This document shows positions 50,972 through 59,890 of a stretch of 64,000 bases of DNA, piece by piece. Numbering within the stretch: position 1 is the first letter of the stretch; the number at the start of each line of letters is the position of its first letter. The DNA is from Actinomadura coerulea. Lineage in GTDB: Bacteria; Actinomycetota; Actinomycetes; Streptosporangiales; Streptosporangiaceae. Both the position numbers and the translations under genes were made by a program. The stretch spans positions 992,001 to 1,056,000 of the forward strand of contig NZ_JACHMQ010000001.1 of assembly GCF_014208105.1 (NCBI RefSeq). Direction: 5' to 3'. The notes below the pieces were generated by a model. That model saw nothing but the letters and a program-made list of their open reading frames with translations. It did not search any database and was not told where the DNA came from.

Positions 50972-52734
50972 GAACTGGCTCCTTGGAGGTCGTCGGTCGG
51001 GGAGGGAACGTCGCCGCCGGGCGCGCCGCCGGCGGACGCTTCGGCGCCGTCCGCGGTCCGGCCGTCCGGGGCGTCATCGGAGGCCGCCGCGCCGGAGGGC
51101 GCGGCGGGCCGGTCGTCGGCCGCGAGGGTGAAGTGGAACCGGGAGCCCTCCTCGCGGTCGGGGTCGAGCCAGATCCGCCCGCCGTGGTACTCGACGATCT
51201 TCTTGCACAGCGCCAGGCCGATGCCGGTGCCGGCGTAGGCGTCGCGGCTGTGCAGCCGCTGGAAGATGACGAAGATCTTGTCGGCGTACTCGGCGGGGAT
51301 GCCGATCCCGTTGTCGGTGACGGTCAGGTGCCAGTGGCCGTCCTCCCGCTCGCAGGTGACGCGGATGACCGCCTCGCGGTCGGGGGAGCGGAACTTGACC
51401 GCGTTGCCGATCAGGTTCTGCCACAGCATCACCATGAGCGTGGGGTCCGCGGTGAGCTCCGGCAGGTCGTCCGGCCGCTCGACGCTGGCGCCGGACTCCG
51501 TGAGGGGGCCGTCGAGGTTGGCCAGCGCCTCGTCGAGCGGTTCGCCCAGCGAGAGCGTCCGCTGGTGCTGGTGCAGGCGGCCGACCCGGGAGAAGGTCAG
51601 CAGATCGTTGATCAGCACCTGCATGCGCTTGGCGCCGTCCACCGCGAAGGCGATGTACTGGCGGCCGCGGTCGTCGAGCTGGTCGGAGCAGCGGCGCTCC
51701 AGCATCTGGCAGAAGGAGGCGACCTTGCGCAGCGGCTCCTGCAGGTCGTGGCTGGCGACGTAGGCGAACTGCTCCAGTTCGGCGTTGGACCGGCGTAGTT
51801 CCACTGTCTGCGCGTCCAGTTCGGCGGTCCGGCTCTGGAGCAGGCGCTCGCGCTCGGTGGACTGCTCCAGAGCCATCGTGATCCGGCCGCGCATCGCCTC
51901 CACGGCGTGGGCCACGTCGCGCACGTCGGCGGGGCCGTGCGCGCCGATGACATGGGTGAAGTCGCCGTCGGCGACCCGGCGTGAAGCGGAGCGGAGCATG
52001 CGCAGCGGACGGTCCACGGCGTAGTGCAGCAGGATCGCCAGCAGTGCCGCGGTCACCAGCAGGGCGATGAACAGGGCGGTCAGCGTCCAGTCGCGCATCG
52101 TGCGGGTGTGGCGCAGGTCCGTGCGGCTCTCGGCGCGGACCTGGCTCAGGTGGCGGTTCTGGGTCGCCCAGGTGGCGCGGACCTCGTCGAAGGCGGGCTT
52201 GCCCCGGGCCGCGGTCGCGGCCGCCTCGCCGCCGGGCCCCTTCTCGCGGACCTGGTCGATGACGACGGCGCCGTAGTCGCGGCGCCACGCGCCGACCGCC
52301 CGCAGGGTCGCGTCGAGGTCGGCGCGCAGCCGGGGCTCGTCGGCCAGCAGCCGCCGCAGCCGCGCGGAGGACTCCTGCTCGGTGGCCAGCCCGTCGGTGT
52401 AGGGCTGGAGGAACTGCCGGTCTCCCGCCAGGGCGTAGCCCCGCACGCCGGTCTCCTGGTTGAGCATGGCCACCTGCATCCGGCTCGCCTCGACCTGCGC
52501 CGGCGCGATCCTGTCCACCAGCCGGTCCGAGGCCCGGGCGGTCTCCTCCAGCAGGCTGTGGACCACCGCGGCGCCGGTGACGGTGAGCGCGACGATCAGC
52601 AGCGCGGCCAGCATGAACCATGTTCGGACGGTCAGTCCCCGCCGCGGCGGGGGACCGCTCGCCGGCGGCGGCGCGGCGGGACCGGCGGCCTCGGCCGTCT
52701 CGGCGTCCCGCACCGTCAGGGGCGGTGTGCTCAT
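50968..52734 (-). CDS. CHASE3-HAMP sensor histidine kinase
   Basis: A 588-residue membrane kinase. TM1 about 38-60, extracellular CHASE3 domain about 65-205 (LNQETGVRGYALAGDRQFLQ), TM2 about 215-237, HAMP to about 290, HisKA with His 329 in ASHDLQEPLRKVASF, and HATPase with NLIGNAVKF, DNGIGIP and GTGIGLALCKKIVEYHGG. The DLQEP form of the H-box is typical of phytochrome-like kinases paired with Rcp1-type regulators. ATG 52734 overlaps the phosphatase stop (ATGA). C-terminal 45 residues are acidic and disordered. Confidence 0.94.
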   Translation of the reverse strand: MSTPPLTVRDAETAEAAGPAAPPPASGPPPRRGLTVRTWFMLAALLIVALTVTGAAVVHSLLEETARASDRLVDRIAPAQVEASRMQVAMLNQETGVRGYALAGDRQFLQPYTDGLATEQESSARLRRLLADEPRLRADLDATLRAVGAWRRDYGAVVIDQVREKGPGGEAAATAARGKPAFDEVRATWATQNRHLSQVRAESRTDLRHTRTMRDWTLTALFIALLVTAALLAILLHYAVDRPLRMLRSASRRVADGDFTHVIGAHGPADVRDVAHAVEAMRGRITMALEQSTERERLLQSRTAELDAQTVELRRSNAELEQFAYVASHDLQEPLRKVASFCQMLERRCSDQLDDRGRQYIAFAVDGAKRMQVLINDLLTFSRVGRLHQHQRTLSLGEPLDEALANLDGPLTESGASVERPDDLPELTADPTLMVMLWQNLIGNAVKFRSPDREAVIRVTCEREDGHWHLTVTDNGIGIPAEYADKIFVIFQRLHSRDAYAGTGIGLALCKKIVEYHGGRIWLDPDREEGSRFHFTLAADDRPAAPSGAAASDDAPDGRTADGAEASAGGAPGGDVPSPTDDLQGASS

Positions 52735-54008
52735 GTGGGCGCCCATCCAAGATGTATGACGGCGACGTCGTCGGCCAGGCCGCCGTGCTGGAGCGAGGCC
52801 GCCTCGACGTCGGTGATGAGTGTGTCGACGAAGTCGCCGGGGGGAAGCGCGCGGTGGCCCTGGGCGAGCCGGAGCAGGCCGGTCAGGTCGAGGCGCCGGC
52901 CTTCGGCGTCGATCTGGCCCTCGAACAGGCCGTCGGTGAACAGGACGAGCGAGGCCCCCGGCGGCAGCGGGATCTCCTGCTCGCGCCAGCCGGCCAGCCC
53001 GGGCACCATGCCCACGCCCAGCCCGCCCGGCGGCTCGACGAGCCGCACCTCGCCGTTGCCGTGCATCAGGAATCCGTGGTGCCCGGCGCGCACCACCCGC
53101 GCCACGGGGCGGTCGGGGTACAGCGTCGCCGTGATGAGGGTGACGAACATCTCGGAGCCGCCGTGCTCTCCGGCCAGCAGTTCCTCCAGGAGTTCGACGA
53201 CGTGCGCTCCACGGGTTCCGGCCAGCACGAACGACCGCCACGCCACCCGCAGGCTGACGCCCAGGGCCGCTGAGGCGGGACCGTGTCCGGCCACGTCCCC
53301 GATCACCGCGTGCACGAGGCCGTCGCCGGTCTCCACCACGTCGTAGAAGTCTCCGCCCAGCAGGGAGTGCGCGCGTCCGGGCCGGTACCGCGAGACGACC
53401 CGCAGGCGCGGGTTGGACACCCTCGGACGGGGCAGCAGCCCGCGCTCCAGCCGGGCGTTCTCCGCGGCCCGCATCTGCTGGACCTGCAGCGCCGCGACCG
53501 CCTGCTGGACCTGGCGCCGCTGCACCGCGTACCGGATCGCCCGCCCGAGCCGATCCGCCTCCAGCTGGTCCTTGGACAGGTAGTCCTGCGCGCCCGCGGC
53601 CATCGCCGCGGTGCCCGCCTGCGACTCCGCGAGCCCGGTCAGCACGACCACCGCGGCGCCCGGCGCCCACTCCAGCACCTGCCGGAGCACCGCCAGGCCC
53701 TGCGACTCGCCCAGGTGCAGGTCCAGGAGCACGCAGTCGGGCATGGGGTTCGCCGACAACGGGCCCCGCGCTTCGGGGAGCGAGCGGACCCACTGCAGCG
53801 ACGCCCGCAGCCCGGTGTCGGCGAGCGTGTCCTCCACGAGGAGCGCGTCGGCCGAGTCGTCCTCCACCAGCAGCACCCGCAGCGGCCCGAGCTCCGGCCC
53901 GCCGTCGGCGGCGCCGGTGATCGCGATCGGCACGCGCGGTCCGGGCGGGGCGGAGGAGGCCGCGCCGAGACCGGCCGCGCCGAGATCCTGCGACATCAGT
54001 CCGTCCAC
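52731..54008 (-). CDS. Response-regulator-controlled SpoIIE/PP2C phosphatase (RsbU/RssB-like)
   Basis: A 425-residue protein: receiver domain about 43-160 (VEDDSADALLVEDT, phosphoacceptor Asp 96 in CVLLDLHLGES, Lys 146), a short coiled linker (VQQAVAALQVQQMRAAENAR), and a PP2C/SpoIIE phosphatase from about 205 with metal-binding Asp 220 in LLGGDFYDV, Asp 238 in GDVAGHG, LFTDGLFE and GLADDVAVIHL. Such enzymes dephosphorylate STAS anti-anti-sigma proteins on signal. GTG 54008 has GGAGGGGGGAAGG upstream. First gene of a phosphatase-kinase-regulator-hydrolase operon. Confidence 0.94.
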   Translation of the reverse strand: MDGLMSQDLGAAGLGAASSAPPGPRVPIAITGAADGGPELGPLRVLLVEDDSADALLVEDTLADTGLRASLQWVRSLPEARGPLSANPMPDCVLLDLHLGESQGLAVLRQVLEWAPGAAVVVLTGLAESQAGTAAMAAGAQDYLSKDQLEADRLGRAIRYAVQRRQVQQAVAALQVQQMRAAENARLERGLLPRPRVSNPRLRVVSRYRPGRAHSLLGGDFYDVVETGDGLVHAVIGDVAGHGPASAALGVSLRVAWRSFVLAGTRGAHVVELLEELLAGEHGGSEMFVTLITATLYPDRPVARVVRAGHHGFLMHGNGEVRLVEPPGGLGVGMVPGLAGWREQEIPLPPGASLVLFTDGLFEGQIDAEGRRLDLTGLLRLAQGHRALPPGDFVDTLITDVEAASLQHGGLADDVAVIHLGWAPT

Positions 54009-54051
54009 CGCCCTTCCCCCCTCCGACCCGCCGGTGCCGCGCCGATAGTAG

Positions 54052-54065
54052 TTGCCTTATGGCAA
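54052..54065. promoter_or_regulatory. TTGCC-GGCAA inverted repeat upstream of the phosphatase operon
   Basis: TTGCCTTATGGCAA has 5-bp arms and a four-base centre in an AT-rich patch 44-57 bp upstream of the phosphatase start. TACTAT (54050-54045 on the minus strand) next to it is a good -10. A related TTGC-N5-GCAA element is at 49549-49561 near the sigma-factor promoter. Confidence 0.45.
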
Positions 54066-54187
54066 ATATGCATCCGCGGCGCACCGCCCCGCGGCGCATC
54101 CGGGTCCCGCGTGACCTGCCCGACCGCGACCGTAACGCACCGGCGCCCGTGCCACGTCCGGCCGGGCCCTCTCCCGCGGCGCACCTT

Positions 54188-54559
54188 CTACCGGCTCCGC
54201 GCCGGCGCGGGAGCGCCGGTCGCGCCGCGCGGAGGCCGGGCCGCGCCGGGCGATGCGCCATCGCCCGCGAACAGCCCGATGAGGGCCTGGACGTCGTGGT
54301 CGGCTTCGGCGGGGTGCCGGAACGGCCGGTCGGCGTTGACGGTGTAGCGGTTGCGGCGTCCGATCCGGGTGCGGGTGAGATACCCCGCCTCCTCCAGATC
54401 CGTGATGATCAGCTGGGCCGCGCGCTCGGTGATGCCGATGGCCTGGGCGACGTCGCGGACCCGCAGCCCGGGGTCGCGCGCGATGGCGATCAGAACCCGC
54501 GCGTGGTTGGTCAGGAACGTCCACGGCTTGTCGTCGCGCCGCCTCGGTGCACTCTCCAT
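54188..54559 (-). CDS. Winged-helix (MarR/ArsR-like) regulator
   Basis: A 123-residue protein with a winged helix: FLTNHARVLIAIARDPGLRV, RDVAQAIGITERAAQLIITD and LEEAGYLTRTRIGRRNRYTV. The last 45 residues are Pro/Ala-rich. ATG 54559 follows GGCGAGGCGG. It lies between the phosphatase operon and the STAS gene on the same strand and could control either. Upstream, 54560-54743 includes an AT-rich patch around 54664-54705 with TATGAT (54671-54666, minus) as a possible -10. Confidence 0.85.
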   Translation of the reverse strand: MESAPRRRDDKPWTFLTNHARVLIAIARDPGLRVRDVAQAIGITERAAQLIITDLEEAGYLTRTRIGRRNRYTVNADRPFRHPAEADHDVQALIGLFAGDGASPGAARPPRGATGAPAPARSR

Positions 54560-54743
54560 CCGCCCGCCTCGCCTTCCCGCGTCCGCCTTCCCCGCCGCGG
54601 GAGCGCGGTGGCGCCGGTCGGGGGGACCGGCCGCCCGGGAGGGGGAGGGCCGTGCTCAGAGCGTCATCATACGAGAAATCTTTGCGGAATAATATTTCCT
54701 GAAACAGGCAGGCACGCCGCGGTTCCCGGCCCGCCTCGCGGGC

Positions 54744-55112
54744 TCAGCCGTTCCGCGGGGCGGGGCCCGGCGGCGGCGACTCGGCCAGCGCGGCCTCCAG
54801 GGTCGGGTGGATCGTCAGGCGCTCGTCGACATGCGTGATCTGCAGGACGCGCCGGACCGCGTCCTGCAGCGGGCCGGCCAGCACGGCGCTGCCGCCGCGT
54901 CCCTCGGCCGCCAGGTAGAACCGCATCAGCAGGCTGAGGCCCACCGAGTCCAGGTACCGCAGGCCGCTCAGGTCGAGCACCAGGTGCTCGCCGTGCTCGC
55001 TGCGCAGCCGGCGCATCCGCTGCTCGGCCTGCTGCGCGGTGTCCAGTGCCAGGTCCCCGGTCATCGTGATCACTGTCCGGCCGTTCCGCGCGCGCCCGGT
55101 CACCTCGGCCAT
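54744..55112 (-). CDS. STAS-domain anti-anti-sigma factor
   Basis: A 122-residue STAS protein: VITMTGDLALDTAQQAEQRM, LVLDLSGLRYLDSVGLSLLM with the phosphorylatable Ser 56, and VLAGPLQDAVRRVLQITHVD. It would be phosphorylated by an RsbW-like kinase and reactivated by the PP2C phosphatases nearby. GGAGG lies seven bases before ATG 55112. It is separated from the next STAS gene by 67 bp. Confidence 0.93.
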   Translation of the reverse strand: MAEVTGRARNGRTVITMTGDLALDTAQQAEQRMRRLRSEHGEHLVLDLSGLRYLDSVGLSLLMRFYLAAEGRGGSAVLAGPLQDAVRRVLQITHVDERLTIHPTLEAALAESPPPGPAPRNG

Positions 55113-55179
55113 GGCGTTGCCTCCACGTCGTTCCGCTTTCTGTGGGTCGGGGTCCCGCGCCGCCGGGGCGCCGGGGACG

Positions 55180-55512
55180 TCAGGTGTGGTCGGTGCCGGG
55201 CCGTGCGGCGCCGGGCGGGGCGAGGCGGACGGTGGCCAGCTCCGGGAGCCCGGAGAGGGTCAGCACCGGTTCCAGGAGGTGCGGAGCGATCAGTTCGAGA
55301 TGGTCGGCATGGGCGAACAGGACGCTCAGCCCCGCGCTGTCAAGGTACTCGACCGCGGTGAGGTCCAGGACGAGTCCGCCACCGCCCTCGCGCGCCGTGT
55401 CCAGCGCGGTGGCGAGTGCCCCGCTGTTGCTCATGTCGATCTCGCCGACGGCCGTCACGAGCGCCCTCCCGTCCGGGCGCCGGGCGGACGTCAGGGTCAG
55501 GGGTGTGCTCAT
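55180..55512 (-). CDS. STAS-domain anti-anti-sigma factor, second copy
   Basis: A 110-residue STAS protein: ALVTAVGEIDMSNSGALATA, GLVLDLTAVEYLDSAGLSVL with Ser 59, then LELIAPHLLEPVLTLSGLPE. It diverges clearly from the neighbouring STAS gene, so the two probably serve different kinases. ATG 55512 overlaps the stop of the 1391-residue signalling gene (ATGA), so it is translated with that protein and is its most likely substrate. Confidence 0.93.
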   Translation of the reverse strand: MSTPLTLTSARRPDGRALVTAVGEIDMSNSGALATALDTAREGGGGLVLDLTAVEYLDSAGLSVLFAHADHLELIAPHLLEPVLTLSGLPELATVRLAPPGAARPGTDHT

Positions 55513-58500
55513 GAGCCAATCCTGGTGTGCATGTGGACGGTGGTGCCGTCCGGGCCGGGCGTGATCGTGAGCTTGCTCATCAGCGCGCGCATCAGGGCGG
55601 TGCCGCGCCCGCGGTTGAGGTCGGCGCCGGCCCCGCCGGGCGGCTTCCACCGGCCGGTGTCGGCGATGGTCAGGTGCAGCTGGTCGACGTAGGCCTCGGC
55701 CCTCAGCCGCACGGTGTGCACGCCGGTGCCGGCCCGGCCGTGCTCGACGGCGTTCGCGCAGGCCTCGCCGGCTGCGACCAGGACGCCCTGGGCGGTGCGG
55801 CGGGGGAGCTGGCACTGGGCGAGCCAGCCGCGCAGCGCCTCCCGGAGCGGGGCGAGCTGCGAGGACTCGGCGGGGAAGCTCACGTCCAGCGGCGCGGGGT
55901 GCCGGTACAGCATCAGCGCGACGTCGTCGTCGTAGCCGTCCGGCGGGGCCAGACTCGTCATGATGTGGGTGGCGAGCTCGTCGACCCCCCGCTCGCCGCC
56001 GTCCTTGACGGCGCGCCCGACCCGCGCGATGCCCTCGTTCAGGGAGCGGCGGCGGCGTTCGACGAGGCCGTCGGTGTACAGCAGCACGGTGGCCCGCGCG
56101 GGGATGGTGGTCGCGGCGTCCGGGCGGGGCCGCGGGGAGCCGACGCCGATCGGGACGGACCTGCCGCCTTCGAGCAGCTGGGTGGTGCCGTCGGCCCGGG
56201 CGAGGATGGCGGGCGGATGCCCGGCGCTCGAATAGGTGAAGTCGCCGGTCGCGGGGTCGAGGACGCCGCAGAACACGGTGGAGCACCGGGCCCCCGGGAT
56301 GCCGGCGGCGAAGCGGTCCAGGGCCGTGAGGGTCCCCGCGGGGCCCGCGTCCTGGAGCAGGAGCGCCCGGCAGGCGCTGCGCAGCTGCCCCATCACGGTG
56401 GCCGCCTCCAGCCCGCGGCCGACGCAGTCGCCCACGATGATGCCGATGCGGCCGTCGGGAAGGGCGAAGATGTCGTACCAGTCGCCCCCGACCTCCAGCG
56501 GTCGCGCCGCCGGCTCGTACCGGACGGCGAACCCGTCGGGCAGCTCGGAAGGACCGAGGATGGCGCGCTGCAGGGCCAGGGCGGTCTCGCGCTGCTTGTC
56601 GATCAGGTTGGCGCGGGACAGCCCCTGGGAGAGGCGCCCGGCGAGCAGGGACAGCAGCAGCCGGTCCTGCTCGGTGAACGGGCGCCGCTCGGCCAGGTCG
56701 ATCCACAGGACGAGGGTCCCGCGGGGGTGTTCGAGCGTGATCGCGGTGGCGTGGTCGGCGACGGGGGAGAGCGTCGGGTGCTCGCGCAGCGCGGCCAGCT
56801 CCCCCCGGTGCTCCTCGGACAGGTCCTGCCAGGTCTGCCCCGGCTCGGTCGAGGTCAGCTCCGGCGGCCCGGCGCCGAAGACGGCCGCCAGCACCCGCTC
56901 GGCGTGCCAGAGGTCCCGCAGCTCCTCCAGAGCGCCGGCCAGGGTGTCGGGCAGGTTCACGGCCTCGGTGAGGCGCATGCTGAGGGCCGCGAGGGCGCTC
57001 TCGCGCTGGATGGCGTAGTGGTCGGCGGTGACGTCCCGGAAGGTGCCGACGATGACCCGCCGCCCGGTCTCGGGGGCGTGGACGTGGTTGAAGGCGACGC
57101 TGACCCAGACGCGATGGCCGTCACGGTGCCGGACGGGGACGTCGAAGGTGCCGCGCTCCCGCGCGAGCATGCCCTCGAAGGCCTCGGCGACCTGCCGGCG
57201 CGCCTGCGGGTCGGTCTTCTCGTCCGGCCACCAGGGCGGATTCGGGGGGTAGGGCAGCCCGGCGGCGTCGTAGCCGAGGATGTCGGTGAAGGCGGTGTTG
57301 AACTCGACGACGAAGCCGTCCTCGTCGCAGACGAAGAACGCCTCCTGCAGGGAGTCGACCAGCGCGGTCCGCCACCTGGCGTGGTGCCCGCGCAGCCGGG
57401 CCAGCTCCACGTTCGCCCGCACGCGGGCCAGGAGGTCGGCGGCGGCGAAGGGCTTGAGCAGGTAGTCGTCGGCGCCCGCCCGAAGGCCCTCGATCGAGGC
57501 CTCCTGGCCGGCGCGTGCCGACAGCAGCAGCACCGGCAGGGCGGCGGTGCGCTGGTCGCCGCGCAGCGCGGCGACCAGCTCCAGACCGTCCACGTACGGC
57601 ATCATGACGTCGCTGACCACCATGTCGACCCCGCCCTCGCGGACCGCCTCCAGGGCCGCCCGGCCGTCGGCGACGGCGTCCACCTCGTAGCCGGCGCCGC
57701 GCAGCAGCCGGGTGAGGTACTCGCGCATGTCGGCGTTGTCGTCGGCGACCAGCAGCCGCGCCGGGACCTCGGGCGCGGGGACCGGGACCGGCTCGGCCGG
57801 CGTCGGGTCGGTCGAGTTCGGGTCCCCTCCGGGATGCTCGGCGGGCAGCCAGCGCAGCGCCTCCTGCACGTAGGGGTCGGCGGTGACCGACGCCGCCGTG
57901 GAGGAGCGCGGCGGGGCGACCGCGTCGGCGGGCAGGTGGTCGCTCCCGAACGGCAGCCGGACGGTGAAGCGCGTGCCCTCGCTCTCGCTGCTCGCGGCCT
58001 CGATGGTCCCGCCGTGCAGGCCGACGAGCTCCTTGACCAGGGCCAGGCCGATCCCGCTGCCCTCGTTGGACCGGGCGCGGGTGTTCTCGACGCGGTGGAA
58101 CCTCTCGAACAGCCGCGGCACCTCGTCCTCGGCGACCCCGACCCCGGTGTCGGCCACCGTCACCAGCGCCCGGCCGTCCTCGACACCGACCCGGACGTGG
58201 ATCGCCCCGTCGAAGGTGAACTTCAGCGCGTTGCTGAGCAGGTTGAGGATCACCTTCTCCCACATGTCGCGGTCGACGTACACCGGCTCGGGGAGCGGCT
58301 CGCACTCGACGACGAAGGCCAGGCCGGCCCTGTCCACGGCGGAGCGGAAGACGCTGGCCAGCTCGGCGGTGACCTCGGGCAGGTCGACCGGCTCGTAGCG
58401 CGCCTGCATCCGGCCGGCCTCGATGCGGGAGAAGTCCAGCAGGGAGTTGACGAGCCTGCCGAGGCGCAGCCCGTTGCGGTGGATGACGTCCAGTTCCCGG

Positions 58501-59684
58501 TGCACCCGCTCGCCGGCGCCCTCCAGGGTCGCGCGCAGCTCCTGCACCGGGCCCATGATCAGGGTCAGCGGGGTGCGGAACTCGTGGCTGATGTTGGAGA
58601 AGAACGTCGTCTTGGCGCGGTCGAGCTCGGCGAGCTCCTCGGCGCGCCGCCGCTGGGCCTGGTAGCCGCGGGCGCTGCCGATGCCGGCCGCGACGTGCCC
58701 GGCGGCCAGCTCCACGAAGCCCCGGTAGGCCTCGTCCAGCCGGCGGTACGGGTTCAGCCCGGCCACCAGGAACCCGTACGGCGCGCTGCCCTGCCGCAGC
58801 AGCGGCACCACCAGCGCCTGGTCGGGGGGCTGGGGCCAGTCCCCGGTGGGAAGGACCCCGAACTGAGGATCATCGAGCCGCATCAGCACCGATTCTCCCC
58901 GCGCGAGCGCCGCCGCGGGCCAGATTCCGTCGCGTCCGTCCGCCGCCAGCTCGGCGGGGGCGGCCGGATGGCCGGGGGAGACGCCGGTCGTCCCGGCGAG
59001 CCGTGCCGTCCAGCCCTCGAACAGGTAGGTCAGCGTGAAGGGGAGGTCCTTGCGGTTGCGGCCGAGCTGCCGGTCGGCGAAGGCGAGCGTCTCCTCCTCC
59101 GTCCGGATCATGCTCGGGTCGGACCCCAGGTCGCGCAGCGTCGTCATGCGCCGCTCGCCGATGACCCGCTCGGTGTCCTCGTTGACCACGCACAGCATGC
59201 CGACCACGTCGCCGTTGTCGTCGCGCAGCGGGCTGTAGGAGAAGGTGTGGTAGGTCTCCTCCGGGTATCCGGACCGTTCGAGGAACAGCAGCAGCCCCTC
59301 GTCCCAGGTCGCCTCTCCCGTGCTGAGCACGGTCTCGATCCTGTGGGAGACGTCGTTCCACGCCTCGGCCCACACCTCGCTCGCGGGCCGGCCGAGGGCC
59401 CACGGGTACTTGCGGCCGAGCGTGTCGCGGCGGTAGGAGGCGTTGCAGAAGAACGTCAGCTCGGGGCCCCAGGCCATCCACATCGAGAACCGGGAGGACA
59501 GCAGGATGTCGACTGCCGTCCGCAGATTCTGCGGCCAGGCGTCGGGGTGGCCGAGCGGCGTCGCCGTCCAGTCCACCGCGGCGAGATCGGGCCCGACCTC
59601 CCCGTCGGCGGAGAACACGCCGGCCCCCGCCCGCGGCTCGCGTCCGGCCTCCTCAGAACGCTCGGCGTCCTCCGAAAGCGCCAC
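55509..59684 (-). CDS. Hybrid histidine kinase fused to SpoIIE phosphatase and RsbW-like ATPase
   Basis: A 1391-residue cytoplasmic signalling protein. Order: PAS-like 35-185; GAF-like 200-345; HisKA with His 367 (FFSNISHEFRTPLTLIMGPV); HATPase with Asn 485, DTGVGV 512-517 and GSGIGLAL 542-549; receiver with Asp 648/649, phosphoacceptor Asp 692 and Lys 744; PAS 774-890; GAF 895-1025; SpoIIE/PP2C about 1045-1262 (Asp 1068, Asp 1086, Asp 1205, DDD 1252-1254); RsbW-like HATPase 1270-1390 with EACANAVEHG (Asn 1311) and DTGRW. All catalytic motifs look intact. GTG 59684 follows GAAGAGGGG; a GGGGTAAAGCC motif lies 81-91 bp upstream. It unites histidine-aspartate phosphorelay with Ser-phosphatase and Ser-kinase functions. 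Confidence 0.94.
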   Translation of the reverse strand: MALSEDAERSEEAGREPRAGAGVFSADGEVGPDLAAVDWTATPLGHPDAWPQNLRTAVDILLSSRFSMWMAWGPELTFFCNASYRRDTLGRKYPWALGRPASEVWAEAWNDVSHRIETVLSTGEATWDEGLLLFLERSGYPEETYHTFSYSPLRDDNGDVVGMLCVVNEDTERVIGERRMTTLRDLGSDPSMIRTEEETLAFADRQLGRNRKDLPFTLTYLFEGWTARLAGTTGVSPGHPAAPAELAADGRDGIWPAAALARGESVLMRLDDPQFGVLPTGDWPQPPDQALVVPLLRQGSAPYGFLVAGLNPYRRLDEAYRGFVELAAGHVAAGIGSARGYQAQRRRAEELAELDRAKTTFFSNISHEFRTPLTLIMGPVQELRATLEGAGERVHRELDVIHRNGLRLGRLVNSLLDFSRIEAGRMQARYEPVDLPEVTAELASVFRSAVDRAGLAFVVECEPLPEPVYVDRDMWEKVILNLLSNALKFTFDGAIHVRVGVEDGRALVTVADTGVGVAEDEVPRLFERFHRVENTRARSNEGSGIGLALVKELVGLHGGTIEAASSESEGTRFTVRLPFGSDHLPADAVAPPRSSTAASVTADPYVQEALRWLPAEHPGGDPNSTDPTPAEPVPVPAPEVPARLLVADDNADMREYLTRLLRGAGYEVDAVADGRAALEAVREGGVDMVVSDVMMPYVDGLELVAALRGDQRTAALPVLLLSARAGQEASIEGLRAGADDYLLKPFAAADLLARVRANVELARLRGHHARWRTALVDSLQEAFFVCDEDGFVVEFNTAFTDILGYDAAGLPYPPNPPWWPDEKTDPQARRQVAEAFEGMLARERGTFDVPVRHRDGHRVWVSVAFNHVHAPETGRRVIVGTFRDVTADHYAIQRESALAALSMRLTEAVNLPDTLAGALEELRDLWHAERVLAAVFGAGPPELTSTEPGQTWQDLSEEHRGELAALREHPTLSPVADHATAITLEHPRGTLVLWIDLAERRPFTEQDRLLLSLLAGRLSQGLSRANLIDKQRETALALQRAILGPSELPDGFAVRYEPAARPLEVGGDWYDIFALPDGRIGIIVGDCVGRGLEAATVMGQLRSACRALLLQDAGPAGTLTALDRFAAGIPGARCSTVFCGVLDPATGDFTYSSAGHPPAILARADGTTQLLEGGRSVPIGVGSPRPRPDAATTIPARATVLLYTDGLVERRRRSLNEGIARVGRAVKDGGERGVDELATHIMTSLAPPDGYDDDVALMLYRHPAPLDVSFPAESSQLAPLREALRGWLAQCQLPRRTAQGVLVAAGEACANAVEHGRAGTGVHTVRLRAEAYVDQLHLTIADTGRWKPPGGAGADLNRGRGTALMRALMSKLTITPGPDGTTVHMHTRIGS

Positions 59685-59764
59685 CGCACCCCTCTTCCAC
59701 TCAGGCGATCACTCACCGCATCCGGGAGACGCTTGACGCGTCCGCGCCCCGCACGGCCCTGGCT

Positions 59765-59775
59765 TTACCCCGGAT
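59765..59775 (-). promoter_or_regulatory. GGGTAAAGCC motif upstream of the hybrid kinase gene
   Basis: Minus strand GGGTAA (59770-59765) followed by AGCC, the same ten bases as on the plus strand at 59891-59900. It resembles the -10 of SigB-type promoters; a fitting -35 is not clear (GTTG lies slightly too far). The 266-bp divergent region (59685-59950) holds no gene. Confidence 0.35.
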
Positions 59776-59890
59776 GACCGGGACGCAACAAGCGGTTCCA
59801 CAGGACCTGGGCGGCCGCCATTCCGCGGTGCGCCGCCACCCTTCACCGTCGCGCATTCAGGTCATGGTCACGTGATAAGCAGTACAAACA

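Noticed and set aside
54664..54705. AT-rich patch as a horizontal-transfer boundary or attachment site
   Set aside because: It is only about 40 bases, lies in a promoter position and shows no repeats or change in gene composition on either side.
55527..59777. Open frame of about 1416 codons on the plus strand opposite the hybrid kinase gene
   Set aside because: Its translation is His/Gln/Val/Arg-rich low-complexity sequence without any domain, while the minus strand carries dense catalytic motifs. It is a by-product of extreme GC bias.
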